This document shows positions 19,255 through 26,957 of a stretch of 64,000 nucleotides of DNA, one piece after another. Origin of the DNA: Austwickia chelonae. GTDB taxonomy: Bacteria; Actinomycetota; Actinomycetes; Actinomycetales; Dermatophilaceae. The position numbers and the translations under genes are program-made. The notes under the pieces are model-generated. The model was given only the letters and a program-made list of their open reading frames with translations. It made no database searches and had not been told where the DNA came from. The DNA lies in assembly GCF_003391095.1 (NCBI RefSeq), contig NZ_CP031447.1, forward strand, positions 1,426,001 through 1,490,000, in the 5' to 3' direction. How positions within the stretch are numbered: the stretch's first letter is position 1; each line of letters begins with the position of its first letter.

Positions 19255-19358
19255 GGCATAGGGAGTAGGGCATGCGAGCGGCTTGCCCCCATCTCGGTCT
19301 GCACGCCATCGATGTCGGCCGCCAGGCCAGCCGACCATGCGACATCTACCTGGAGGAG

Positions 19359-19736
19359 TCAGGTTGTGCGCATCTTCCGGTAATACCGGCTTCGAGATAC
19401 CTTGATTCCCGTGCTCTCTTCCACTAGGCCGCAGGCCTGATCTACTGGAATCTTTTCGTTATTTACTAGCTCAATCACCTGTTGAAGTGCATCGTCGATG
19501 TCCATCGGCTGAGGCTCGATCTTCGTCGCAGGATCGATTGATTCCATATGCATTTCATCCGTATCTGTGGCGACTCCAGAGATCCATTGTCCGGCAGCAA
19601 AAGCTGCTACCAAAGAAGGGTGACCTTCTCGGGATTCTCCAGTGTGAACGAGTAGATAACCGTCATCTACTACAAGGCGCGACCCTTTCTTGATGTCAAG
19701 AGTGCGTCCGTCTTTTAAAGAAACTCTCGTAGGCAT
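19359..19736 (-). CDS. Hypothetical protein, 125 aa, low GC
   Basis: I do not recognise this protein. It starts at an ATG with an AAGGA ribosome site. The N-terminal half is a small strand-rich domain (MPTRVSLKDGRTLDIKKGS, then VVDDGYLLVHTGESREG). The C-terminal part (ALQQVIELVNNEKIPVDQA, then STGIKVSRSRYYRKMR) resembles a helix-turn-helix of the kind seen at the end of resolvases, but this is only a visual impression. The DNA is markedly AT-richer than the chromosome around it, and the gene abuts the right-hand tRNA repeat. Both point to foreign origin. No membrane segment or signal peptide is present. Confidence 0.6.
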   Translation of the reverse strand: MPTRVSLKDGRTLDIKKGSRLVVDDGYLLVHTGESREGHPSLVAAFAAGQWISGVATDTDEMHMESIDPATKIEPQPMDIDDALQQVIELVNNEKIPVDQACGLVEESTGIKVSRSRYYRKMRTT

Positions 19737-19755
19737 CTGATTCTTTTCCTTGAGA

Positions 19756-19830
19756 GGCCGCAGGCTCAAAGCCCGTTGTTCCGGAATGCTGAAGCCCTGG
19801 CGAGGGGAAATCCTTGCCAGGGCTTTTTCG
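19756..19830 (+). repeat. Right copy of 75-bp direct repeat (degenerate tRNA-Pro 3' end plus terminator)
   Basis: The copy aligns base for base with 17252-17326, offset 2,504 bp, with 63 of 75 identities. The T-arm part has drifted and no longer folds as a tRNA. The terminator part is conserved at 41 of 42 positions. It resembles attR of an island inserted at tRNA-Pro. A decayed tandem tRNA copy is the alternative. Confidence 0.7.
19792..19828 (+). terminator. Second copy of the tRNA-Pro terminator
   Basis: The stem and loop match 17288-17324 with a single difference (GGGGAAAT in place of GGAGAAAT), followed by TTTTT. It sits 50 bp beyond the stop of the convergent formyltransferase gene and could serve that gene from the opposite strand as well. 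Confidence 0.85.
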
Positions 19831-19880
19831 TGGGGCGTGGGACAGTGGCTGCGGTGACGGAGCGCCACCGCAGCCACTGC

Positions 19881-20828
19881 TCACGCCCGGTTGGTCAGAT
19901 ATCCACCCATGGAGGTGAAGTACTCTGCTGCTGGCAGCTCCCGTCCGTCCTCGGTGCGGACCCGGGTCACTGCCAGGCCGTGGTTGCGGCCGGTGCGGGC
20001 GTCGGCTCCGGCGACGATCACCACGCCGTCGCCTTCGCGGTAGAAGATGCGGCCGGGGGTGCCGCCGTAACGTCCCTCGGAGACGACGGCGGAGACGATC
20101 TCCAGGCGGGCGCCCCGGTGGAAGGTGAAAGCCGACGGGTACGGGGCGGATTGCGCCCGGACGAGACGTTCCAGCGCGTCGGCGGGCCAGGCCCAGTCGA
20201 TGCGGATGTCCTCCTCGGCGCGTTTGTGGAAGAAGGTCGCCTGGGAGCGGTCCTGCGGGGTGAACTCGGTCTGCCCGGCAGCGATGATCTCGAGCGCGTC
20301 GAGGGTGGTCGGGGCGATCAGGTCGACTGTCTTGTGGAACAGGTCGGTGGCGGTGTCGGTGGGGCCGACGGCGACGGCGTGCTGGCTGACGATGTCGCCG
20401 GCGTCGAGCCCTTCGTTCATCATGTGTGCGGTGACTCCGACTTCGGATTCTCCGTTGATCAGAGCCCAGATCAGCGGAGAGAACCCGGCGTACTTGGGGA
20501 GCAGGGAGTCGTGGATGTTCAGCGTGCCGTGCCGCGGGAGGGTGTAGATGCGTGGGGGGATCCAGGTGCGCCAGTTGTTGGCGACGATGATGTCAGGGGA
20601 GACCTCGGCGAGTTGGTGGAACAGTCCGTCGTCGTCGGGGCGTTGTCGGATGACGACCGGGACGCCGTGTTCGGTGGCGAGATCGGCGACGGAGTCGCTC
20701 CAGATCCTCTCGTAGGCGTGATCGCTCTGGGGGTGGGTCACGACCATGACGACGTCGTGCTCCGAATCCAGCAGGGCCTTCAGGGTGCGATGACCCCAGG
20801 TTTGATAGCCGAACATGACGACCCGCAT
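19881..20828 (-). CDS. cchA: N5-hydroxyornithine formyltransferase-like protein (CchA type)
   Basis: This 315-residue enzyme is related to methionyl-tRNA formyltransferase. It has the N10-formyltetrahydrofolate-dependent motif NIHDSLLPKYAGFSP (Asn104, His106) and the catalytic Asp142 in GLDAGDIVSQH. A C-terminal OB-like domain follows. In the coelichelin locus the homologous gene formylates the hydroxamate nitrogen of N5-hydroxyornithine. That function is inferred from position: it is divergent from the siderophore importer genes, across a DtxR-type box, and the NRPS codes predict the formylated monomer. True Fmt is unlikely because the gene is not beside def or rsmB. The hydroxylase that would supply its substrate is not in the window. 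Confidence 0.85.
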   Translation of the reverse strand: MRVVMFGYQTWGHRTLKALLDSEHDVVMVVTHPQSDHAYERIWSDSVADLATEHGVPVVIRQRPDDDGLFHQLAEVSPDIIVANNWRTWIPPRIYTLPRHGTLNIHDSLLPKYAGFSPLIWALINGESEVGVTAHMMNEGLDAGDIVSQHAVAVGPTDTATDLFHKTVDLIAPTTLDALEIIAAGQTEFTPQDRSQATFFHKRAEEDIRIDWAWPADALERLVRAQSAPYPSAFTFHRGARLEIVSAVVSEGRYGGTPGRIFYREGDGVVIVAGADARTGRNHGLAVTRVRTEDGRELPAAEYFTSMGGYLTNRA

Positions 20829-20867
20829 CGGGTTCCTCCTCGGAAGGGCAGCATGGCCAGGCGCCAG

Positions 20868-20886
20868 TAAAGCAAGGCTTACCTAA
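20868..20886. promoter_or_regulatory. DtxR/IdeR-type iron box between cchA and cchC
   Basis: TAAAGCAAGGCTTACCTAA matches the consensus TWAGGTWAGSCTWACCTWA at 17 of 19 positions. It lies in the 115-bp space between the divergent formyltransferase and permease genes and could repress both when iron is plentiful. Confidence 0.75.
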
Positions 20887-20943
20887 CTTGCGCAATGGTC
20901 CGGGTGCCCTCTCGCGGGTCGTGCCGGGATAGTCTGCCTCCCC

Positions 20944-22002
20944 ATGGGCGCAACACATCTCGACCGCCCGACGCGTCCCACGGCACTGGCTGCCCGACGG
21001 CGTCGGATCGTCGGACTGATCCTTCTCGTCGTCGGCCTCCTGGCCGTCACCGTGCTGTCCGTCATCACCGGCGCGCGCGCCCTGACTCTCGACGAAGTCC
21101 GCCAAGGGCTCTTCGCGCCACCGGATCCCGACCAGCGGGCCACCGAGATCAGGCTCATCGTCCAGAACGTCCGCGTGCCCCGGACCGTGCTCGCGATCGT
21201 CGCGGGGATCGCGCTGGGCGTCGGTGGCGCCCTGGTCCAGGGCTATACCCGCAATCCGATCGCCGATACCGGCCTGCTCGGGCTGAACAGCGGAGCCTCC
21301 TTCGCCGTGGTGTCCGCGATCTCCTTCCTCGGCTTCGCCAATCCTTTCCAGTACGTCTGGTTCGCGCTCCTGGGGGCGGCTGTCACCGGAGCGCTCGTCT
21401 TCGGTCTGTCCAGCATCGGGCGAGGGGCGGGCGACCCGTTGACCCTTGCGCTCACCGGTCAGGGCGTCGCCGTTTTCTTCGCTGCGATGACGACCGTGAT
21501 CGCCCTGTCCGACCGGGAAGCCCTCAACGCTCTCCGGTTCTGGAATGCCGGATCGGTGGCCGGGGTCCCGTTCGACGTCATCTGGCCCCTGTCGTTGTTC
21601 ATCCTGGCCGGTCTGGTGTTGGCGCTGGTCACCCTACCGGCGGTGAACCTGCTCACCATGGGCGACGACGTGGCCCTCGCGCTGGGGGTGAATCTCGCCC
21701 TCGTCCGGGCCGTCGGGATCCTCGCGATCACCTTGCTGGCCGGGGCGGCCACCGCTGCCTGCGGGCCCATCGCCTTCCTCGGGCTGATGGTCGCCCATCT
21801 CGCCCGTTATCTCGCCGGCCCCGACTACCGGTGGCTGGTGCCCTACGCGGGGCTGCTCGGCGGGTTGATCCTGCTGGTCTGCGACATCGTCGGGCGGCTG
21901 GTGGTGCAACCCGCCGAATTGGAAGCAGGGGTGCTCGTCGCCCTGATCGGGGCGCCCTTCTTCGCCGTGCTGGTCCGACGTGGAAAGTTCACGAACGCAT
22001 GA
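20944..22002 (+). CDS. cchC: Iron-siderophore ABC transporter permease (FecCD family)
   Basis: This 352-residue integral membrane protein has many hydrophobic helices. FecCD signatures include VRVPRTVLAIVAGIALGVGGALVQGYTRNPIADTGLLGLNSGAS and the coupling-helix region ALGVNLALVRAVG, followed by CGPIAFLGLMVAHLAR. It forms half of the membrane channel importing ferric siderophore, with the next gene as its partner. The ATG start lies 57 bp after the iron box. Its stop overlaps the start of the second permease by four bases. Function in coelichelin-type siderophore uptake is inferred from the locus. Confidence 0.92.
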   Translation: MGATHLDRPTRPTALAARRRRIVGLILLVVGLLAVTVLSVITGARALTLDEVRQGLFAPPDPDQRATEIRLIVQNVRVPRTVLAIVAGIALGVGGALVQGYTRNPIADTGLLGLNSGASFAVVSAISFLGFANPFQYVWFALLGAAVTGALVFGLSSIGRGAGDPLTLALTGQGVAVFFAAMTTVIALSDREALNALRFWNAGSVAGVPFDVIWPLSLFILAGLVLALVTLPAVNLLTMGDDVALALGVNLALVRAVGILAITLLAGAATAACGPIAFLGLMVAHLARYLAGPDYRWLVPYAGLLGGLILLVCDIVGRLVVQPAELEAGVLVALIGAPFFAVLVRRGKFTNA

Positions 22003-23057
22003 ATCCGACAACGAGATCGGCCGTGATGCCCGGCGTACGACTCGGCCGGCTGTCCTTCGTGTGGCGACCCCGGATGGTCCTGGTCACGGCGCTCTTGGCC
22101 GCGGCGACCTTCCCGGTGTTCTGCCTGTCCATCACCCTGGGGGACTTCTCGCTGACCTTCTCCCAGGTGGTCTCCGTGCTCCTCGGTGAGGGCGAGCGGG
22201 TCGACCGTTTCGTGGTCATGGACCTGCGGATGCCTCGGGCGCTGGCCGGGCTCGTCGTCGGTGCTGCGCTCGGCCTCTCCGGCGCCTTGACCCAGTCACT
22301 CGCCCGTAACCCACTGGCCAGCCCGGACATCCTGGGGGTGACCGGCGGTGCCAGCATGGTCGCAGTCTTCCTGGTGACCGTCTCCGGGGGAGCCTCCACC
22401 GTGATCGCCGGGGCCATCGGCCTGTCGGCAGCGGCGCTCGTCGGCGGTCTGGGGACCGGTCTGCTGGTGTACCTCCTGGCTTGGCGGAAGGGTATCGACG
22501 GTTTTCGGCTCATCCTCATCGGGATCTCGGTGAGTGCGGTGACCCAGGCGATCACCACCTGGCTGCTGACCACCGCCGACATCCGGGATGTGGCGCGCGC
22601 CCAGGCCTGGCTGGTGGGGTCGCTGGACAACCGGTCCTGGGACGAGGTCTCGCTGGCCGCTTGGGGAGCCCTCGGGCTGACGGTCGTCGTCGCCGTGGTG
22701 TCCTTCGAGCTGAAGCCCTTGCACCTGGGTGATGACGTGGCGGCCGGGCTCGGGGTACGTCATGGGATGGTGCGGGCTGTTCTCCTGCTGTGTGCGGTGC
22801 TCTTGGCCGGTGTCGCGGTGAGTGCGGCCGGGCCGGTGCCCTTCGTGGCACTGGTCGCGCCGCATGTGGCGCGGCGTCTGACACGATCTCCGGTCCCGCC
22901 GCTCGTCGCCTCCTGCGCGGTGGGTTCGTTGTTGCTGATCGGGGCGGATCTGGTGGCTCGTACGGCTCTGCCGATCGTGCCCCCGGTGGGTGTGGTCACC
23001 GCCGCGGTCGGTGGCCCTTTCCTCGTATACCTGCTGGTGCGGGCGAACCGCCGATAG
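21999..23057 (+). CDS. cchD: Iron-siderophore ABC transporter permease (FecCD family), second subunit
   Basis: This is the second 352-residue FecCD permease. It has the signature LRMPRALAGLVVGAALGLSG, then QSLARNPLASPDILGVTGGAS, and AAGLGVRHGMVRAV followed by AAGPVPFVALVAPHVARRL. The reading frame stays open far upstream across the first permease, but the ATG at 21999, overlapping the previous stop, gives a normal family length and is the credible start. With the first permease it forms the heteromeric channel driven by the ATPase at 23108. Confidence 0.92.
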   Translation: MNPTTRSAVMPGVRLGRLSFVWRPRMVLVTALLAAATFPVFCLSITLGDFSLTFSQVVSVLLGEGERVDRFVVMDLRMPRALAGLVVGAALGLSGALTQSLARNPLASPDILGVTGGASMVAVFLVTVSGGASTVIAGAIGLSAAALVGGLGTGLLVYLLAWRKGIDGFRLILIGISVSAVTQAITTWLLTTADIRDVARAQAWLVGSLDNRSWDEVSLAAWGALGLTVVVAVVSFELKPLHLGDDVAAGLGVRHGMVRAVLLLCAVLLAGVAVSAAGPVPFVALVAPHVARRLTRSPVPPLVASCAVGSLLLIGADLVARTALPIVPPVGVVTAAVGGPFLVYLLVRANRR

Positions 23058-23067
23058 ATGCTAAGTT

Positions 23068-23086
23068 TTAGGTAAGCCTAAGCATA
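23068..23086. promoter_or_regulatory. DtxR/IdeR-type iron box upstream of cchE
   Basis: TTAGGTAAGCCTAAGCATA matches the consensus at 17 of 19 positions, 11 bp after the permease stop and 22 bp before the ATPase start. It suggests a separate iron-controlled promoter for the ATPase gene. Confidence 0.7.
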
Positions 23087-23107
23087 TTTCACTGTCGTTG
23101 CAGAGGG

Positions 23108-23971
23108 GTGGACGTGGTCGTTCAGTTCTCCGTCGGGACCCCGCCCCGGACAGGTGGTGACCCACGCCTGGCGGCCAGGGGGATCACCGTCGGTTACGGC
23201 GAACGGGCCGTCATCGACGACCTGGAGGTGTCGATCCCCTCGGGGGTGGTGACGACCATCATCGGGCCCAACGGGTGTGGCAAGTCCACCCTGTTGCGCA
23301 CCTTGGCGCGGCTGCTGAAACCGACGAGTGGTTCGGTCGTGCTCGACGGGGAGGACATCGGCCGGCTCAAGACCAGGGATGTGGCGAAGAAGCTCGGGCT
23401 GCTTCCCCAGTCGCCGACCGCGCCGGAAGGCCTCACCGTGGCAGATCTCGTGGCGCGGGGCAGACACCCTCATCAGAGTTGGCTGCGGCAGTGGTCGGCG
23501 GATGATGCCGTCGTCGTGGAGCGGGCACTGGAGATGACCGGGATCTCCGACCTGGGGGGCCGGGCCGTGGACACGCTCTCCGGGGGGCAACGGCAGCGAG
23601 CCTGGATCTCGATGACCCTCGCGCAGGGCACCGACCTGTTGCTGCTCGACGAACCCACCACTTACCTGGACCTGGCGCACGCCGTCGATGTCCTCGATCT
23701 GGTCGACGACCTGCGTGCCTCGGGTCGGACTGTCGTCATGGTGCTGCACGACCTGAACCTGGCCGCCCGGTACAGCGACAACTTGATCGTGATGAAGGCG
23801 GGTTCGATTCTGGCCCAGGGCCACCCGGCGGATGTGGTGACTGTCGAGCTGCTCCGTGAGGCCTTCGGCCTGCACGCCGAGGTGATTGCCGACCCGGTGG
23901 GGGGGCGTCCGCTCGTCGTGCCGATCGGGCGAGCCCACGTAGGACTCCCGAAGGAGAACGCCCTTATTTAG
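23108..23971 (+). CDS. cchE: Iron-siderophore ABC transporter ATP-binding protein
   Basis: This 287-residue ATPase powers the FecCD permeases. Walker A is GPNGCGKST (residues 53-61), the signature is [10 protein letters not shown], Walker B is LLLLDEPTTYLDLAH, and the switch His is in VLHDLNLAARYSDNL. All catalytic motifs are intact and close to FepC/FhuC types. It starts at a GTG. The stop codon overlaps the next iron box, so the downstream lipoprotein gene probably has its own promoter. Confidence 0.95.
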   Translation: MDVVVQFSVGTPPRTGGDPRLAARGITVGYGERAVIDDLEVSIPSGVVTTIIGPNGCGKSTLLRTLARLLKPTSGSVVLDGEDIGRLKTRDVAKKLGLLPQSPTAPEGLTVADLVARGRHPHQSWLRQWSADDAVVVERALEMTGISDLGGRAVDTLSGGQRQRAWISMTLAQGTDLLLLDEPTTYLDLAHAVDVLDLVDDLRASGRTVVMVLHDLNLAARYSDNLIVMKAGSILAQGHPADVVTVELLREAFGLHAEVIADPVGGRPLVVPIGRAHVGLPKENALI

Positions 23972-23986
23972 GTGAGCCTAACCTTA
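23968..23986. promoter_or_regulatory. DtxR/IdeR-type iron box upstream of cchF
   Basis: TTAGGTGAGCCTAACCTTA matches the consensus at 18 of 19 positions. It overlaps the ATPase stop codon and lies about 75 bp upstream of the binding-lipoprotein start, a good position for control of cchF-cchG. Confidence 0.85.
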
Positions 23987-24058
23987 GTTGAACAAGGTAG
24001 GATCGTCCTGCTCTTCCCACAGGGCACCATCGGCCAGCACGAAAGCAAGGTACTTCGG

Positions 24059-25111
24059 ATGCGTCACGACAGCACGACACCCCGCAAGCCATGGCGCCGC
24101 CTAGCGGCGACCGCCTCCGCTCTGGCCCTCGGCATGGGCCTCCTCGTCGGATGCGGCACCGCAGCCAAGGACAAGAAGGACGACGGGGCGAAGTCCTCCG
24201 CCGCAGGCACCTTCCCCGTCACGGTGGAACACACCTTCGGCTCCACCACGGTCTCCAAAGCCCCCCAGCGCGTCGTCACCGTCGGCTACACCGACGACCA
24301 AGCCGTCCTCGCCCTGGGTATCAAACCGGTCGGCATGGTCGACCAGTACAAGAACCCGGCAGGCAAGAGCCCGGACATCAACACCCAATGGCCCTGGGTG
24401 AAAGACAAGTGGGGAGACACCAAACCCGAGGTCGTCATGACCAACGGAGACCCCGGCCCCAACTTCGAGAAGATCGCCTCCCTACGACCCGACCTGATCA
24501 TCGCGGTTTACTCCGAGATCGACGACGCCGCCTACGGCAAGCTCTCCCAGATCGCCCCCACCGTCGGCCGGACCAAAGCCGAGAAGAAACCCTTCAGCGC
24601 GCCCTGGCAGGACAATGCCGTCCACATCGCCAAAGCGCTCGGTCAGGAGAACGAAGGCAAGAAACTGATCCAAGGCATCCAGGACAAACTCGACACAGCC
24701 AAGAAGAAGCACCCCGAGTTCGCCAACCAGACCGCGGTCGCCCTGTCCTGGTACAAGGGAGCAGCCGCACCCTTCACCACCACCGACGTCCGCAGCCAGC
24801 TCCTGACCGGGATGGGCTTCAAAGGACAGACCGAGATCGACAAGATCGCCGGAGAGAAATTCTTCACCCCGCTCTCCCCGGAACGGATGGACCTCATCGA
24901 CGTCGACCGCGTCTTCGTCATCAACGACCAAGAGGACACCGACGCGCTGAAGAAGTACGACCTCTTCGCCAACCTCAAGGTCACCAAGAACAACAAGGTC
25001 GCCTACCTGCTCGACAGCGAAGGACCCGCCGTCGGCGCCGCGATGTCCCAATCCACGCTGCTCTCCCTGCCGTACGCCATCGACCAGGTCGTCGCAGCAG
25101 CAGCCAAGTAA
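24059..25111 (+). CDS. cchF: Siderophore-binding lipoprotein
   Basis: This is the substrate-binding protein of the siderophore importer, anchored to the outer face of the membrane. Counted from the ATG at 24059 it has 350 residues. It begins with a basic lipoprotein signal (RKPWRRLAATASALALGMGL) and lipobox LVGC with lipidated Cys32. The mature part has the periplasmic-binding-protein pattern of the FepB/FhuD group (APQRVVTVGYTDDQAVLALG, then FEKIASLRPDLIIAVYSEID). An open frame extends 29 codons upstream, through the iron box, and is unlikely to be translated. The gene is followed by the exporter gene after 19 bp. On the coding strand C clearly exceeds G here. Confidence 0.93.
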   Translation: MRHDSTTPRKPWRRLAATASALALGMGLLVGCGTAAKDKKDDGAKSSAAGTFPVTVEHTFGSTTVSKAPQRVVTVGYTDDQAVLALGIKPVGMVDQYKNPAGKSPDINTQWPWVKDKWGDTKPEVVMTNGDPGPNFEKIASLRPDLIIAVYSEIDDAAYGKLSQIAPTVGRTKAEKKPFSAPWQDNAVHIAKALGQENEGKKLIQGIQDKLDTAKKKHPEFANQTAVALSWYKGAAAPFTTTDVRSQLLTGMGFKGQTEIDKIAGEKFFTPLSPERMDLIDVDRVFVINDQEDTDALKKYDLFANLKVTKNNKVAYLLDSEGPAVGAAMSQSTLLSLPYAIDQVVAAAAK

Positions 25112-25130
25112 GAAGCGAGTACCCCAGGAC

Positions 25131-26903
25131 ATGAGCGTCGCCCCGGACGTCCTACGCACGACCACCGGCCGGGAAGCGACCCGTTGGGTCCTCGACCACT
25201 GCCGCAGCAGACCGTGGCTGAGCACCGCGACCGTGCTCACCACAGTGACCGGGGCGACACTCCAGATCCTCCCGGTACTACTGCTCAGCAGAGTGATCGA
25301 CATCGTGACCAGGGGCGAGCCGAGCTCGGCCCTGGTCACGGTCGGCATCGTGATGTTCTCCGCCGTCCTGCTCGGCGCGCTGGCCACAGCGGCCTCCACC
25401 TACCTGATCGGCAAACTCGGCGCCGACCTGCTCGCCGACCTCCGCGAAGGAGCCGTCCGGACCGTCCTGGGACTGCCCAGCTCCCGGATCGAACAAGCCG
25501 GGCACGGCGACGTCCTCTCCCGGGTCGGCGACGACGTCGCCATCCTCTCCAAAGGCATCCGCACCGCCGTCCCCACCGTGCTCTCCGCGGGTGTCCTGGT
25601 CACCGTCGCCACCATCGGCATGTTCGGGCTGGACTGGCGACTCGGCCTCGCCGGATCCTGTGCCCTGTTCGCCTACGCCTCGGCGCTGCGCTGGTACCTG
25701 CCCCGATCCGCACCCCTCTACCGGGAACAACGAATCGCGCAGGCCGACCGGGCCCAAACACTGATCAGCGCACTCAACGGCATCCACACCGTACGGGCCT
25801 ACCAGCTGGAGAACACCTTCCAGGACAAGGTCGCCCACGACTCCTCCCGCGTGAAAGACCTCGGGATCGAAGTCTTCCGCTTCTTCGGACGATTCGTCGG
25901 CCGGGAGAACCGCGCAGAGTTCGTCGGACTGACCGCGATCCTCGTCACCGGACACCTCCTCGTGAGCGCCGAGGCAACCAGCATCGGCGCGGTCGCCGCC
26001 GCACTCCTGGCCTTCCACCGGCTCTTCACCCCGCTGGGATCGATCATGTTCACCTTCGACGAGGCCCAGAAATCGGGGGCAAGCCTGACCCGGCTCGTCG
26101 GAGTGCTTGCAGAATCTCGCGGGGAACGCCTGGTCGGCGCACCGGACGGTGACGCTGCGCAGCCGTCATCGTGCCCGGTCACCGTCGACGCAGTGAGCTT
26201 CACCTACCCCGGGACCGACCATCCGGTGCTCCACGAGATCACGTTGACGATCCCGGCCGGGGGGTCACTGGCACTGGTGGGAGCGACCGGAGCCGGTAAA
26301 ACCACGCTGGCCGCACTCGTCGCCGGCATCGGCACCCCCGACACCGGAAGCGTGCACATCGGCTCCACCGACCTGTCCGAGGTGGACGAGGCCACCGCCA
26401 GATCCCTGGTGAGCGTCCTGACACAGGAGACGCATCTCTTCTCCGGGACCCTGGCCGACGACCTGCGCCTGGCGGCACCGGAAGCCGACGACTCGACCCT
26501 GCTCAGCGCTCTGCAACTCGTCGGAGCCGACGACTGGGTCGAGACACTGCCCGACGGGCTGTCCACCCTGATCGGCGAAGGCGGGGAACACCTGGACGGA
26601 ACCAAGACGGCCCACATCGCCCTGGCCCGGCTGGTCCTGGCGCGCACCCCCGTCGTCGTGCTCGACGAATCCACCGCCGAGGCCGGCAGCGAAGGGGCCT
26701 CCGCCTTGGAGCGGGCCGCGCTCGCAGCCTGCGCCGGGCGGACCTCGCTGTTCGTGGCCCATCGGTTGACCCAGGCGGCTACCGCCGACCGGATCGCCGT
26801 CCTGGACGCGGGACGGATCGTCGAAGAGGGGACACATGACGAACTCGTCGCAGCGGGCGGACGTTACGCCGAGCTTTGGCAGGCCTGGCAAGGCCGAACT
26901 TAG
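25131..26903 (+). CDS. cchG: ABC exporter half-transporter with complete Walker/H-loop motifs but degenerate signature
   Basis: The 590-residue protein has an N-terminal six-helix membrane domain (to about residue 320) and a C-terminal ATPase. Walker A is GATGAGKTT (near residue 385), Walker B is VVVLDEST, and the H-loop is VAHRL. The ABC signature, normally LSGGQ, reads LDGTK near residue 488. In the coelichelin locus the corresponding genes flank the NRPS and are thought to export the siderophore. The second half-transporter at 37858 has the opposite set of defects, so the two probably form an obligate heterodimer with one working ATP site. The stop overlaps the iron box in front of the NRPS. 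Confidence 0.9.
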   Translation: MSVAPDVLRTTTGREATRWVLDHCRSRPWLSTATVLTTVTGATLQILPVLLLSRVIDIVTRGEPSSALVTVGIVMFSAVLLGALATAASTYLIGKLGADLLADLREGAVRTVLGLPSSRIEQAGHGDVLSRVGDDVAILSKGIRTAVPTVLSAGVLVTVATIGMFGLDWRLGLAGSCALFAYASALRWYLPRSAPLYREQRIAQADRAQTLISALNGIHTVRAYQLENTFQDKVAHDSSRVKDLGIEVFRFFGRFVGRENRAEFVGLTAILVTGHLLVSAEATSIGAVAAALLAFHRLFTPLGSIMFTFDEAQKSGASLTRLVGVLAESRGERLVGAPDGDAAQPSSCPVTVDAVSFTYPGTDHPVLHEITLTIPAGGSLALVGATGAGKTTLAALVAGIGTPDTGSVHIGSTDLSEVDEATARSLVSVLTQETHLFSGTLADDLRLAAPEADDSTLLSALQLVGADDWVETLPDGLSTLIGEGGEHLDGTKTAHIALARLVLARTPVVVLDESTAEAGSEGASALERAALAACAGRTSLFVAHRLTQAATADRIAVLDAGRIVEEGTHDELVAAGGRYAELWQAWQGRT

Positions 26904-26918
26904 GTAACCCTAAGTTAG
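26900..26918. promoter_or_regulatory. DtxR/IdeR-type iron box upstream of the NRPS
   Basis: TTAGGTAACCCTAAGTTAG matches the consensus at 15 of 19 positions, the weakest of the five. It lies 40 bp upstream of the NRPS start. Confidence 0.6.
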
Positions 26919-26957
26919 GGTGGCTCTGAATTGACGCCGCGGAAGGATGTCGCCTTC

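Noticed and set aside
20895-21998. Upstream extension of the second permease frame across the first permease gene
   Set aside because: The extension is Arg/Pro/Gly-rich and unlike any permease. The first permease is complete in another frame, and the ATG at 21999 gives a normal family length with a stop-start overlap.
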